A stretch of DNA of 64,000 nucleotides from Helianthus annuus (GCF_002127325.2 NC_035443.2:122015061-122079060); one strand, 5' to 3'. Positions 1-12,365 are shown, counted from the first letter of the stretch. Program-made: numbers and translations. Notes: generated by a model from the sequence alone, not told the origin.

Positions 1-1234
1 AGATGTAACAGTCTGCCGATGTATAACAGTCGTTTCATCTTTGTATACTGGCTTTTTAGGAAGGGATGGATCTGTCTTTCTTCTCGCTTCTAACCTACTG
101 TAAGCTAGATCAATAGACTGCTTAGTCCATTTTCCAATTTTTCTAGCAGTCCCAACCTTAGCTGCTACAAGTTCTGCCTTCATTCCCTTATACTTCAACA
201 CTTCATCCACTTCAACCTTTTTGTATTGTTTCCAGTTGGGAGCAGATTTTGGCATTTGAGGATCTTTATTCATCTTTTCAATTCTATTAACTTCCTCATT
301 AAGAGCCTCAAGGGGCCAGTCTTTGAAATTAGATCTGTAGGCTTCGTAGGGCTTGGTTTCCATGATAGTGTTCAAGAAATCATTTCTTAATGTCTTTTCT
401 AGCTCAGCATTTGGTGACAGATTTGACATATTCTTACTCAGGTCTCTAGCAAAATCTTCCAACTTCTTGACTTCACCAAGCCAATGTTGCATGCGAGCTG
501 ATAAATTAATGTCTCCTAGCCCTTTACACTCTTCATTTTCCTTATCTTCTGCTTGCTTGCCCTTTAGCTTCAGATATTCATAAATATTCTTTGGAGTTTC
601 AAATCCCTAAAGAGATGGGAAGGTTCTTTTCGATGGATCATCCTCTGTGTAAAATTGAGTCATTTCATCTTGAACTGCAAGCAGTTCCAGAGGGAAAGTT
701 ACTCCCAATGATTTGATCTTTGTTGATGGAGGTGGGATGAATGGTTTAGGTGAAGTTTGAATGAACAGAGTAGCTGATAACGGAATTGGTGCGGGTATAT
801 CTTTTTCTTTCTTCTCTTCTTCATGCACCTTGAATTTTTTCTTTCTTGTATAAACAGATTTTGGAGAAGGAGGAGTTAGGGAAGAAAAAGGTGCCATGAC
901 TGTAAGGGTTGATTGTGATGGAAATTGAAATTGGGTAGGATCACTAGATTGACTAACAACTGTTGAAACAACTGGTATCTCAACCGCTGTTGTCTTAACA
1001 TATGCTGAAACATTTGTTGCATCAACAATTGTTTCAGTCGAGGTTGGCAGTGGTGATGAGGATTTTTTGACAGGTGGTTTTTCTGGTGAGAGTTTTGTTT
1101 TAGGTGTATCAGAATCTGACTTCTTAGGTTCAGCAGTGGTTATGAGTTTCGCAGCAGTGGTTGGTTTTTCTGGTGGTGATTCGTTATCTTTCTATGATTT
1201 TCTACTATTTGAAGTTCCAATGTTAACCACTTCA
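1..1234 (-). pseudogene. Sirevirus-type env-like ORF, downstream part (runs off window)
   Basis: This is the continuation of the minus-strand ORF at 7092-4855. When the solo LTR and one copy of its TSD are set aside, the frame runs straight across the joint. The product is rich in Ser, Thr, Pro and Lys. A region around 900-600 reads PSPKSVYTRKKKFKVHEEEK, and the part from 600 to 1 is charged and helix-forming. Two in-frame TAG stops lie at 1194-1192 and 609-607, and the frame is still open at base 1. There is no enzyme motif. Its position and composition match the poorly conserved ORF found 3' of pol in SIRE1-type elements and called env-like. A host gene is possible but less likely, because a related ORF sits inside a clear LTR element at 45788-43180. 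Confidence 0.6.
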
Positions 1235-2451
1235 TGTCACACCCCGGCCGCGTATAACATGCAACCGCGGCGGAAACGCCGGGGAGTGTCGTGGACAGAA
1301 TTAAATTGTTTCATAACCATGGCATACAAGTTGTATTTTATTTATAAACAAAGGTGTTACATTGTCTTAGAATGAGAGTACAGAAATCAAAACATAATTA
1401 AGCTAGTTCAAACTTCATTTTTAGGCTCTAAGGCACAGGTCCGCCCTAGAATCATGATCATCGTCCTATGGAATAGCTCCTGAAAACACATGTGAAAGTA
1501 GGTACGTCAGCATAAAAATGCCTGTGAGATACATAGGTTTTGTGAAAATGGGGTTCATGACTCGAGTTTTAAAGAATGTTTAATAACAGTCAGTCATGAA
1601 CTTTGTAATTTGTTTTGCTTTGTAAATCATTTGAAAAACGATAGCATCAAACGATATGTATAGATAAGTGCAAGGTTAAACGAATAACCTAGTAAAATGA
1701 GTCGAATAAGATAAGTTGTTTGGGAAAATAATGTCTTGTGAAGAATATGTTACTTATGTAAAGTGTAATGTGTCTAAACTGAAATGACTTAGATAACGCC
1801 ACGATATGTAATATTATACAAACATTTATATATAGGAAGTACCAGCGGCGTATCCACCATGTTTGTATCATATTACATATGCCACGTTACTTAAATCATT
1901 TACCCAAACCAATCCACCATGTAAATTGTTCATGTGTAAACCAAATGTCAAGTGTTATTGTAAACCATGTCAAATGTTTATGTTCAAATGCAAACCACCA
2001 AATGTGTATGTCAATGTCGACGTGTTTATGTTCAATGTAAATCATGAAATGTGTAATCCCAAAATGTATCATGTATGGTAAGCGAAATGTATCAACTTAA
2101 ACCATATGCACAAAACAAGTCGTTGAAGTAAAATGTGGTTTAAATCAGCGTTATGTTCTGCGAGAAATGCATGCTCTATTGATATTAACATTTATGTGGT
2201 ATTGTAAACTATGCATACATCCAAGCCTTGAGACTACGGCGATAAACCCTTAAACAAATTAAAGGTTTATCTAAGTTATGTATATCGAATTCGGTCATTC
2301 CTTCCAGTCCTATCAAACCCAGGACTTCAGGAATGGGAGTTGTCAATTCCTATGGTACCACTACCTACTAACGAACGGCGTAGCTAATGTTAATGAATGT
2401 ATTGTCCCATGTTAAACAAACCAAATGTCATAACAAAATGAAGGCATGTGC

Positions 2452-2711
2452 CCATATGCTGAGTAAACACATGCAGCAGAAATGTTCATGTAAATCAATG
2501 TGTCCATATGCTGAGTAAACATATGCAACAGAAATGTTTATGTAAATCAATGTGTCCATATGCTGAGTAAACATATGCAACAGAAATGTTCATGTAAATC
2601 AATGTGTCCATATGCTGAGTAAACATATGCCACAGAAATGTTTATGTAAATCAATGTGTCCATATGCTGAGTAAACATATGCAACAGAAATGTTTATGTA
2701 AATCAATGTAC
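2452..2711. repeat. 52-bp tandem repeat, 5 copies, inside the solo LTR
   Basis: Units start at 2452, 2504, 2556, 2608 and 2660. Each begins CCATATGCTGAGTAAACA and contains two CATATG palindromes. The copies differ by only a few bases, so the expansion is recent compared with the LTR. No coding potential. Confidence 0.9.
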
Positions 2712-3770
2712 TAAGTACGCACACAATGGGCATACATAGCATAAAATGTAATGAAATCGTGTACTATAATGTACTAACAACATAGCAGGCATATGATGTG
2801 AAAACATGGAAAGCATGAATGTAACAGGTAGGCACATGTGTTTCACCCCAAAACAGTTTGGAAAACAGTAAAAGAGGGGTTCTATGTACTCACCTGGGAT
2901 TGCTTTGTTGTTCTTAGGAAATAACCGGGTAAATGCGAGAGGTCACGGAATATCAACGGCACCTAATAGGTAGCTATGTTAATATACCGGACCAAATCGG
3001 ATGATCGGATAGTACGCGGGTTCGTAAACCAAACGAGTATGGAGACTCGTGTAATATGGTTTAATAAAACCTACATACTAAAATGAAACTTAACCTAAGT
3101 GCTTACGGTCCATCACGACCCGTTTAGGTAGCTTATGCCACCTTACGCGTCGTTCGCGTAGAACGCGTTCGGAACGCCTAACATCGTGACCACAAGGTAT
3201 AACCCCGGAAGGTCATAGCTATGGTCACCTAATGTGTTTGGTCAGGTCCTAATGACCGACCAAATGGGTCGGGTTCGAAAGCATAAGCGATGGTTTAGAT
3301 CGCTTACCTTACGACCCTATATAAGCACTAAACTAAAAGTGACGAGCTAAGCATGTTAGAACATGCTTAACTAAGTTTAGAAACAGGTTTGACATCAAAA
3401 CAAACGGCTTTGATGCCCACGAGTAGTTTGGTTACAAAATATGCAAGAATGCACATTTTGGCCGAAACTACGACTCGTCACCGAGCCTAGATAACGTGGT
3501 GATCAGTAGGTATGGTCACTATGGACCATAACCATCGTGATCACGCTCACGTTATGAAGTTCCATGAACTTCGCATCGACCATAAGCTGGTCAATGCAGA
3601 AAGTCAACAAAACGTTGACTTTCGGACTCGAAAAGCGAATAAAAGAGCGAAAGAAGACTTACGGAGGGTCCCCGAGTGCTAATCAAGATCCAATAGCTCA
3701 GGTATGAAGCATAAGCATCAACTTAGAGCATTTAGATCTGATTTGTGGGTTTTTACACAAAAGGGGGGGG

Positions 3771-3778
3771 TATTTATA
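3771..3778 (-). promoter_or_regulatory. LTR TATA box (minus strand)
   Basis: The plus strand reads tatttata, so the minus strand has TATAAATA followed by a C-rich run. It sits inside the solo LTR in the expected orientation. The position is consistent with the U3/R border; transcription has not been shown. Confidence 0.5.
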
Positions 3779-4854
3779 GGAAAAGTGGAACCGTTAGGAT
3801 CGTTTTATCGAATAACGTGCTTTGATCTCGTGCGTACACGTGTCCAGGGGTTAGATTCAGTGTACTTGACCCTTGGCCCTTCATTTGGGTGAAAAGGCAT
3901 CGCCCTTTGATCGAACGAAAGGCCAGATTCTGCATTAAATGCAGAATCTGCTGTCAGACATGTTCACGCGGCCCGCGTGAAAGTGGGTGCAGGTCTTACG
4001 CGGGTCGCCTAGCCCCGTCTGATCTGCACCACTTGCAGAATTTACGTATTCAGCCCCTGTTGCGTTTTTAAGCTATTTCCAGCCCCTTTAAGACCTGTAA
4101 AGTCACCTTTAAGGCCCAAAAATGATGCCTAAACATTGTGGACATGAAACATGCCTAAAAATATGTCGGATGTCGGTTCGTTTGGCCGTACGATCGCGAT
4201 GTTCGCTTAATTACGACGGAATGCGCATAAGCGTGAAAGACGATCCAAATGACGCGACGAATGGATTTTTCTCATGCCAAACACTAAGGCATAATATAAG
4301 GATGCTTGCATAAATTTTTGGATGTCCGGATGTATTCAGAACGTAAGTTATGCGCGAAAGTGCAAACTTATGCACTTTTTGACACTTTTAGTCCCTGAAT
4401 GATTCAAAAGTTTGTTTTAGCATACCAAACCTCTCAAAGCCTATTTCTAAGCTATGTAAAGGATATTTATGGTATGTTTAACTTATGGACATGTTCCGGA
4501 ATGTTCGTTACAGTTCAAATTGGCATACTTTCGCAGTTTGTCAACTTTAGTCCCTGTAAGCGAATTAACTTGTTTTTGCTATACCAAAGCCTTCAAAACT
4601 TATTTCTAAGTTATGTAAAGGTTATTTAAGGTATGTTGAGTATATGTTAATGTTCCGGAGTATTTGTCGCATTAAACTGAGTACGTTTACGCACCAGTTT
4701 GCGTATAATTCTCCAGAAAGCGATGTAGAGTTTGAAATTGAACGAAAGTCAAAACACGAAAAATGTAAAACACAATGAAACAAACATTGGGATCAAATAA
4801 CATTATTTAATGATAATTGAACTGTTCATGATGATTACAGGCACAAATGTTACA

Positions 4855-7092
4855 CTTCATCTTCCTCTTTTGTATGCTTCCTCTTCTGTTTTCGTTCAAT
4901 CTCCTTATCTGTATGTTTGTTAACGGAATCATTAATTCCCTTTTTCTTACCAGTATCAGATTTTCCAGGAGATTTTGCAGAAGTTTGCTTGGCAGGCTTT
5001 GAATTTTGTTTTGGTTGATTCCTTGGTATTGGTTTGCCAAAGTTTTTCATGGAATCCTTTTCCCTCTTTTCAGCATCATCTTCATCGTCTTTTTCAAACA
5101 CAGGTGTAGGGGTAGTACCCGTTAACTTTGCAATGCATTCTTTTATGCCCTTGATGTCAGCCAGTGTGTCTTTGTATCTTGCTTCAACCATAACTCTAAT
5201 TAGCTTCATGTGGGAATTAAGTTGAATCTCAGCCAGTTCCCTTTGAGCTGCAAGAATGGGTTGTACCGAATTCCAAAGGTCTTGGCATAACTGCTGATGA
5301 GAAGGTCGACTTTTGAAAGCATTCACCAACTGCTTCAATTGATCTTTCATATCAGCAACAGTTGTTTCCAAGTTAGATATCCTGTCCGTCAAATCCTGGT
5401 ATTTTAATCCATCACCTAACTTAATAGGATCATCTGAATTCCTACCAGAAGTGGTTGTATCTGCTTTTGAAAGAGGAGGTATCTCCAAATTTTCATTAGC
5501 AGATGCCCCTTGTTCTTGGTTCTGGGGACTTCCCTCTGCATCAGTGGTTACCTTAGTGATCTCACCCGTGGTTAACTTGAACTCACCAGTGGATACCTTG
5601 ATAGACACAGCAGTGGTTGCCTTCAAGGGAGTCTGACTGATGAAACTACTGTCCAAATGTAAATAAGTGGATTTGACATTTGTAGTAGCTGCTCCACTTG
5701 AAAAACCATCAAGAATTTGCTGAAATTCAAGAGGTGTGGCCTCCTCAACTATTTCTGGGTTAGGTAATTGAAAAGGTTCAGACATAGCTATTGTTGAAGT
5801 TAAACTCTCAGTAAAGTGTTCGTGAGAGGGATTCCTATCACTCTGAATGTCAATAGCTTGAAGCAGTGTTACAAACTTTGGTGGAATGGAAGATGAAGGG
5901 ATTGCTGTCGAAAGAGACATTGCCACGGGAGAAAGTCTTTTAAGTATACTCTCATATGAGGGTATGACATCATATTGTGGTGTCCCTGTGAATACAACAT
6001 GTTCCTTTTGTGAGGAATCATGAGGAGTTTGGTTTATGGATTAAGATCTTTCCACATGTTGTGAGGAAGTAGCAACAGTGGTTTGTAGTGACATATGTGT
6101 TGTCACGGGGTTAACCTCTGGGATCTCATCTTCCAGAGGACCCGTTTTGATGGTTTCGGTGGGCTTTTTGGATTTTGTTTTGGTCTTTTTAAGTTTTGTT
6201 GGTGGGGGTTTCACAGCAGTGGTTGTAGTGTTGTGATCACCATGAGCAGTGGGCTCAGCAACAGACGTTTGAGGAGCAGTTGTAGACTCATCTAAAATTT
6301 CCTCATTCCCCTTTGCTTCAGTTTTGAAAACAACTGACTCTTTAGCCATAAGGCGGTTAAAAGTTAGACTATTCATTTTAATACCTTCACCTTTTTCAAA
6401 AGCTTTTTGAGAAACATGTTTTTGCAGGTAGTAGCTTAATAGTCTAGGAAACAAAAGAAAACCAGCAGGTTTCCCCTTTCTAATAGCAGCAACTTTCCCC
6501 TTTTTAATAGCAACAGTTTTTCCCTTTTTAATGTTATTTAAATTTGCAACCAAATCAACAAACAGTGCTTGGGAGTAGTTAAAATCAATATTTGTCAAAA
6601 TTGCATAGCCCAATGACTGAATTTTCAAAGGTGTTTCATTAAAAGAAGTAGTTTTATTTGAGAGATAGATTAAGAGAGTATGGAACAGGAATTTCATCAG
6701 CGGTGGAAAATTACCTCTAAACATAGTGGCCTTATTCAACTCTCCATCATATCCCCTCCCCTTCAAGTATGTTTGAATCTCATTTTTCGGAAAAGAAGTC
6801 TTACTGCCAAGTCGTATACCTCAAATGTTGTTGATATGGTACTGGGGGTAATAGCAACCGATTCACCTCCGACTTTTGAAGTTATACTTACGGCCACATT
6901 GTTTTGTTTTTCAATACTCGCATTAACCCAAAAATCGCGAAGCGTCTCTTGGAAAATGGGTGCGTCGGCGGTAAGAATGACCTTATATTTTGATGATGTA
7001 AGAACATCAATCATCAAATGATAGAGAGTATTGTTCTCGGTTTTCTCAAAAATAGCAACTTAGTTATGCGATTTTTTCATCACCAAAGTCAT
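4855..7092 (-). pseudogene. Sirevirus-type env-like ORF, upstream part
   Basis: The start is taken at the ATG at 7092-7090. The first section carries the motif PIFQETLRDFWVNASIE, which parallels PVIYESLIQDFWKNAKIE in the element-2 ORF at 45.7 kb, so the two are one protein family. A TAA stop lies at 7062-7060, a frameshift at about 6830-6790, and another TAA at 6043-6041. From about 6766 to 4855 the frame is otherwise open. The order is an N-terminal globular region, a Lys/Thr/Pro-rich linker (about 6260-6050), a coiled-coil-like stretch near 5400-5280 (ISNLETTVADMKDQLKQLV), and a Lys-rich tail. No catalytic motif is visible. Family knowledge says such ORFs sit between pol and the 3' LTR; no pol is seen upstream here. 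Confidence 0.6.
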
Positions 7093-8035
7093 GATCGGAA
7101 TTGAAAGTTGCGAGAGGTTGACGAAGAAGTGTTGAAGAAGAAGGTGGAAACCGGTCTGCTGAATTTTAAACTCCAAACGAAAGTAAAACCTTTGTTTGGG
7201 GATGAAACAACAGTTTATAAAGTGAAAAGGTGAATGCTGACGTGTCAGAAGTTAGAAAGATCTGATGGCTAACATCTGTCCACGTCACAACCTCTGCTCT
7301 GATAATGGATGACAGTTGTTGCGAAAACCACTGTTGGCCAACAATAGATGTTAGACAACATTAGTAACTCAGCAGTCCTCAGATTAAACAGAACCTATGA
7401 GAACAGACAATAACCTTCAGCAAAATTTCGAAACCACTGTTGGGCAACAACAGATCTTATACAACAATAGTAAGTTAGCAGTCCTTTCAACAGACTTTTA
7501 ATATAAAGGAATAAATTGATATTAAATATCAAGAAACTGAAAGGACAAATTTTAAACCTCTGCCAAAAAAATATAAAAAAAAACCCCCTCCATTTATAGA
7601 CCAACAATAATCTACATGGCAAACAAAGGCGACTACCACTTCATCAGACACAAATGTTGTAAACAATGGTAAATCAACAGTTGAGCAATAACAGATGTTC
7701 AGAACTGTTGAGCAGTGGTAAATCAACAGCAGTAAAAAAACCTCTTCATTTAAAGACGTTGAGCAATAACAGATGTTCATAACTTCTATTGTGTTAATCA
7801 TTGACAATTCTTTGGAGACTGCTGTTGGGAATAACAGATGTTTGCATCAGTAGCAACTCAACAGTCGTTACACAAAAACAAGAATTGTTGAGCAATAACA
7901 GTTGAGCAATAACAGATGTTCAGAACTGTTGAGCAGTGATAAATCAACAGTAGTAAAAAACCTCTTCATTTAAAGACGTTGAGCAATAACAGATGTTCGG
8001 AATTTCTATTGTGTTAATCATTGACAATTCTTTGG
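7093..8035. repeat. Non-coding DNA with dispersed ACAGATGTT / CAACAGT motif copies
   Basis: No ORF is supported. From about 7300 the sequence is a loose array of the words aacagatgtt, caacagt and gttgagcaataac. A longer unit beginning cctcttcatttaaagacg occurs twice, at about 7740 and 7963. The array lies directly upstream, in the minus sense, of the env-like ORF start. It may be an untranslated or leader part of the same retroelement. Confidence 0.6.
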
Positions 8036-8775
8036 AAACTGTTGTTGAGAATAACAGATGTTTGCACCAGTAGCAACTCAACAGTCGTTAAAAAAACAGG
8101 AATTAAGAGAATAGACAATACCTTTAAACAGTGGATGAATCTTTTGCCAAACAGATGTTTTAAAAACAGTTGTTTTCAACAGACTTTTAAAGATTTTTTG
8201 TCAATTTTTTTTCAAAATGGCTATTTTTTAAGAATGTTCAGAACTTCTATTGGGTTCATGGTTGACAATCCTTTTCCTTTTTTTCCTCTTCCTTTTTATA
8301 TTCATTGAGTTTATTTTACAATATTTTTTTCCTTTAGAAACCGCTGTTGCGATTAACAGATGTTGGCAACAGTAGCAACCCAACAGTCCTTACAAAAAAC
8401 AGAAATTATGAGAACAGACAGTACCTTTAAACAGTGGATGCATCTTTTGCCAAACGGCTGTTTTAAAAACAGATGTTTTCAACAGACTTTTAAAGATTTT
8501 TTGTCAATTTTTTTTCAAAATAGCTATTTTTTAAGAATGTTCAGAACATGGCTGACAATCCTTTTCCTTTTTTACCTTTTCCGTTTTATATTCATTGAGT
8601 TTATTTTACAATATTTTTTTCCTTTAGAAACCGCTGTTGCGAATAACAGATGTTGGCAACAGTAGCAACTCAACAGTCCTTACAAAAAACAGAAATTATG
8701 AGAACAGACAATACCTTTAAATAGTGGATGCATCTTTTGCCAAACAGATGCTGGCAACAATAGCAACTCAACATT
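8036..8775. repeat. ~295-bp tandem repeat, two full copies and one partial
   Basis: Copies start at 8036, 8338 and 8628. Each starts aaac(c)gctgttg-like, carries aacagatgtt and caacagtc words, then a T-rich stretch with ttttttgtcaattttttttc. The third copy is truncated at about 8775. It continues the motif array seen from 7300. Confidence 0.85.
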
Positions 8776-10045
8776 TACAATAGCAGGTATCAACACTAAC
8801 AACTGTTGATGCTCAAATCAGTAAAAATAAAATTTACATATTACATATGACGATAGATCAACAATTACATTAAGAACTGAAGAACGAAATTTATTAATCT
8901 TCAGCTCTTGAACAATAGCCTTATCCTCATATACTTGATCCTCAACTTGTATATTTCTTCAACTCTGATGTAAAAGAAGGATATAATGGTAGTAAAACGT
9001 ATTGAAAAAGCTTCTGCACTGTTTTTGAATTCCGAAGTGCAGAAAGACATCACCAAAACACTTCTTCAGCTCTTCAGCTCTTGAACAGTAGTCATATCCT
9101 CATATACTTGATCCTCAACTTGCTTGATAAACCAAAAGAACAAAAATAAAATTACAAAAAAAAAAAAAAACAGATTCTCATAATCACCATTAACTTGTAT
9201 ATTTCTTCAAGTATCACATGTAAAAGAAGGATATAATAATCGTGGTAAAAAGTTAAATATCAATAAACCGAAAGAACAAAAATAAAATTACAAAAAAACA
9301 GATTCTCATAGTTACCATTAACTTCTTCATTTATCATAAAGAAGTACTCCACTTTCTGCACTTCAGACTTCAAAAATAGTGCAGAAGAACTCCCCACTGC
9401 TCGCTCGGTAAAAAAAAAAAGCTGAAATATATCAACACCTTAAAATAAATATTATCAACATATATCAACAGTTTAAAAGAATCCACAAACCTAAAATAAC
9501 CCGCAAAGCCAAGGTCAAAGGTGAGTGTGTGAAACAGAGCTTCCATGAAACAACGATGTTGGAACAATGATATTGGAACAAAGAACTGTATATGAAAATT
9601 AACCGGCTCAATCATGAGAGATATGATCGCAAATATAAAGGAGAGAGATAAATTGAAATTTGAATGTGGAGCCAAATTCATATGTAGATATGAGCGAGAG
9701 AGATTTGAATGTGGAGACAGATAATTATATCTTATTTATAGGATTAGAATATATATGGTTTGAATTTTGAAATTTGAATGTGGAGCCAGAATTTTGAATT
9801 TTGAATTTTGATTAGAATATATAGGATTAGAATATATATATCTGGAGCCATAATTTTGAATATTGAATCTGGAGCCATAATTTTGAATCGTCAGTGGTAA
9901 TTTTGAATCATCAGAAGTTTGAAAAGGTTTGGAGATGGGCAGTGGTTTGATGGCAAATGGTTTGATGGGCAGACCTTTGAAAAGGTGAAAGTGGGCCAAC
10001 TTTGAATTTTAAAGTCTTTATATATTAGCCTTTATAATGTAATAA
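8776..10045. other. AT-rich non-coding stretch with short duplications
   Basis: There is no convincing gene. A segment starting gataaacc(a/g)aaagaac is duplicated at 9123-9189 and 9263-9326. The phrase cttcagctcttgaaca...tcctcatatacttgatcctc occurs at about 8898 and 9067. From 9700 to 9960 there are repeated 'ggagcca(t/g)aattttgaat' units. The short ORFs read through these repeats. Confidence 0.5.
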
Positions 10046-10116
10046 TGACATAAGAAAAGCCTTGTTGGACATGCTCTCACGCTGACACATCAGACACATC
10101 AGCTTTTCTTATGTCA
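10046..10116. repeat. 15-bp perfect inverted repeat (hairpin)
   Basis: The arms TGACATAAGAAAAGC (10046-10060) and its exact complement (10102-10116) enclose a 41-base loop. The loop itself repeats acacatcag. It could be an end of an old DNA element or a transcribed hairpin; no TSD was found. Confidence 0.6.
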
Positions 10117-10692
10117 CTTGGATTTCTCCTTTTATAGAAAGTACAGAAGTATAGATAAGTGTCCCAGAACAAATTTCTTTTATTATATAGTATAGATTGT
10201 GAGATTGAAGGAACAAATATCATGTGGCATTATTATTACTAATTAAATGAAAAAAATGAACATTAAAAGGATTTCTTTATTAGTATTAGATTCTTATTTA
10301 ATCTACGTTTTCATCAATTTAGTAATTCTAATAATTTTCTATTTAAATTATATGATAAATGATTTGTTTTAAATCGTAGATTTAAAATATGCTTAAATAT
10401 ACAAAATTTTCATAATTTAAAGCTAAATATAAACTACTTAAGTTTGATCTGGTTATTGTGCTTTCTTACTCTTTTTTAGAATTTGGCCTCTTTTTCTCTG
10501 AATAATATTTCTTGACTTGTTAAAATAATGCAGATAAAGTTATAAGTCGTAAAATTCTCTTTTGAATTGCGACCTGGAAATCTTTAATGACCGGTTTCAA
10601 CTATTTTCGGGTATAATTCTAGTATTGGGTATAGGGTATAACACTATAACCGGGTTTGGGTATAGGGTATGACCGGTTCAGGCATAAATAAC

Positions 10693-11160
10693 CAGGGCCA
10701 GCTCCATAGGCTTGGCAATCTACGCACAGACCGAGGGCCACCAAAAAATAAGGGCCTCCATTTTAGAAAGTTTTTATAGAGTATATGCATTGGGCCCAAA
10801 TAAATACGTTTATTTCAAAACTAAACAGGTTTTTCATTGAAGGAGCTCAAAATAAATATTGTTTAGCAAACAAATGCCAAGTTTCAAAACTCGTTTCGCC
10901 TTGATTTCCAATTATTACAACACAACAACTATCAACCTAATCATCAACATTTAGCGGCCTAAAACCCCTAAATACAGCCACAATCATCGTTCTCACCTCC
11001 CATTGCAACCGGCTTTTAATTATAGGCTATCGGCTATCACTAGACGAAAAAGTAAGGGTAATCACCCATTGCGTCGGGATTGGAGAAGAGTTTATCGGCG
11101 AAATTAGGGCCCCTACTTCATACTTTACTTAGGGTCTCCAAAAACGTAGGAACGGCCCTG
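10693..11160. mobile_element. hAT-type MITE with 8-bp TSD
   Basis: The left end is CAGGGCCAGCTCC and the right end GGAACGGCCCTG, giving an imperfect terminal inverted repeat CAGGGCC(A/G). A perfect 8-bp duplication, taaataac, lies at 10685-10692 and 11161-11168. The 8-bp TSD and the CAGGG terminus are diagnostic of the hAT superfamily. At 468 bp with no ORF it is non-autonomous. The subterminal region has repeated gggcc(t/c) words. Confidence 0.88.
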
Positions 11161-11168
11161 TAAATAAC

Positions 11169-11222
11169 CCGTATGTATGTATGTACGTACGTACACACAT
11201 ACATACGCATGCATGTGTGTGT
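11169..11222. repeat. GTAT/GTAC/ACAT microsatellite, partly palindromic
   Basis: A (gtat)n run grades into gtacgtacgtac, then acatacat and gtgtgtgt. It abuts the hAT MITE TSD. Confidence 0.9.
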
Positions 11223-11821
11223 CATATTTTTTCCTCTCTATTGTCAAACGGCCTCTTGACCTACTGTTTATCTCTGTTAAAGTTGTCAGTTCAAATCTCA
11301 CAAATTGAGTAAAAGTTGGTTTTAGAGAGGTATGTATGTTTTTCATTAAAATTACAATATTCACCAGTATTTATATATGAAATCTCCTTTTATCTAATTT
11401 CGTTTAGTTTATTTTAGCTTTAAAAAAGTTGATAACTAAACTTGAGAGCGTCTCAATCTATTCCAGGGTATCTAATAAAATTTTAATTTGGTGTTTGTTT
11501 TCTCTTTTTTAATTTTTAGCATAATAACTTTTTTTATCTAGCTTTGTTACTTAAAATAATAAAATGTAGTATATAGCTAATAATTTTCGTTCATACACAT
11601 ATTCTTATTAGATGAAATGAGTACTTTATTAATCGTTATGTGGTACAATTTATTTCGTAATTGTCATCGCATATTGGCATATAGGAAAGAAAATGATCTC
11701 TGAAACAAATTTCGTGGGTTAACAAGTTAAGCTAATTATAAACTCCACGAAATTGACTAGTTAAAAGTTCGATTCGAGTCTTAGTTTAAAAAGTAGCTTG
11801 AGCTTAAAAGTAAGGTAATTT
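11223..11821. other. Unassigned AT-rich spacer
   Basis: No gene is supported. A tRNA B-box-like word, gttcaaatc, lies near 11290 without a matching A box. It is probably degenerate transposon sequence. Confidence 0.4.
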
Positions 11822-12060
11822 AATAAGGAGTAAATTGTAATTTTAGTCCGGGTGATTTGTCTCAAATTACAATTTTAGTTTAAATAGTTTTTTTTCTCCT
11901 TTAGCTCCTTGAGTTTTCTATTTTTTTTTTCATTTTGAACACATTACCTAATTCAGTCTAAAAACCTGGTTATAACCAGGGGTATTTTTGGCATTAACAA
12001 AAAAAAAGTTTCTAAATTGCCATTCATCCAATCCCTTTTTAAATATTTATTTTCTTCTTA
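11822..12060 (+). repeat. Terminal-repeat-like sequence, left copy (inverted partner at 29.6 kb)
   Basis: It starts taaattgtaattttagtcc and includes tctaaaaacctggttataac at about 11959. An inverted copy with roughly 85-90% identity over the core occurs at 29625-29772. The style (ttgccattttagtcc words) is common at ends of plant DNA transposons, perhaps MULE-type. I could not find a matching outer TSD, so pairing into one element is inference. Confidence 0.5.
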
Positions 12061-12091
12061 TAAAAAGTTTTTTCTCATTTGAACTCTCCAC

Positions 12092-12126
<35 letters not shown>

Positions 12127-12321
12127 TAAGGTTAACATACAAAAAGCCTTATCATACATCACGTAGGAGACAATGGTAACCGTTGGATCAGGGGTATAAT
12201 CACGCATGGGACCACATAATCACGCATGGGACTATAATCACGCACGTTCTATGATAATAACGCACGTTATATTTTTTGTCATGTATGTTAATGTGGGTTA
12301 AGCCTTGAAGTACATTATACT

Positions 12322-12324
<3 letters not shown>
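12127..12324. mobile_element. Small non-autonomous element between TA tracts (1 of 3)
   Basis: It is flanked by (TA)n plus (GA)n at the left and (TA)n at 12325-12362. The ends are imperfectly inverted: taaggttaacatacaaaaag at the left, and a right end whose complement contains aaggcttaacccacattaac. The words 'ataatcacgca(t/c)g' repeat in the middle. The setting resembles TA-targeting Micron-like elements; the family is not established. Confidence 0.45.

Positions 12325-12362
<38 letters not shown>

Positions 12363-12365
<3 letters not shown>

Larger units (their letters stand above)
1235..4854 (-). mobile_element. Solo LTR (~3.6 kb) inserted in env-like ORF
   Basis: The boundaries are TGTCACACCCC at the left and ATGTTACA at the right. 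They are flanked by a perfect 5-bp TSD, cttca, at 1230-1234 and 4855-4859. There is no internal region, so this is a solo LTR left by LTR-LTR recombination. The TG...CA ends and the length fit a Ty3/gypsy element. In the minus orientation it ends in GGGGTGTGACA, like the other long LTRs here. A minus-strand TATA box lies at 3771-3778. Its insertion split a continuous reading frame, which confirms both edges. Confidence 0.85.

Noticed and set aside
2452..2711. CRISPR-like regular repeat
   Set aside because: Units are contiguous with no unique spacers, inside a plant LTR.
11240..11340. Possible tRNA-derived SINE (B-box-like gttcaaatc)
   Set aside because: No convincing A box at the right distance, no tail or TSD.
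11718..11800. Second B-box-like word gttcgattcgag
   Set aside because: No A box or cloverleaf could be drawn.
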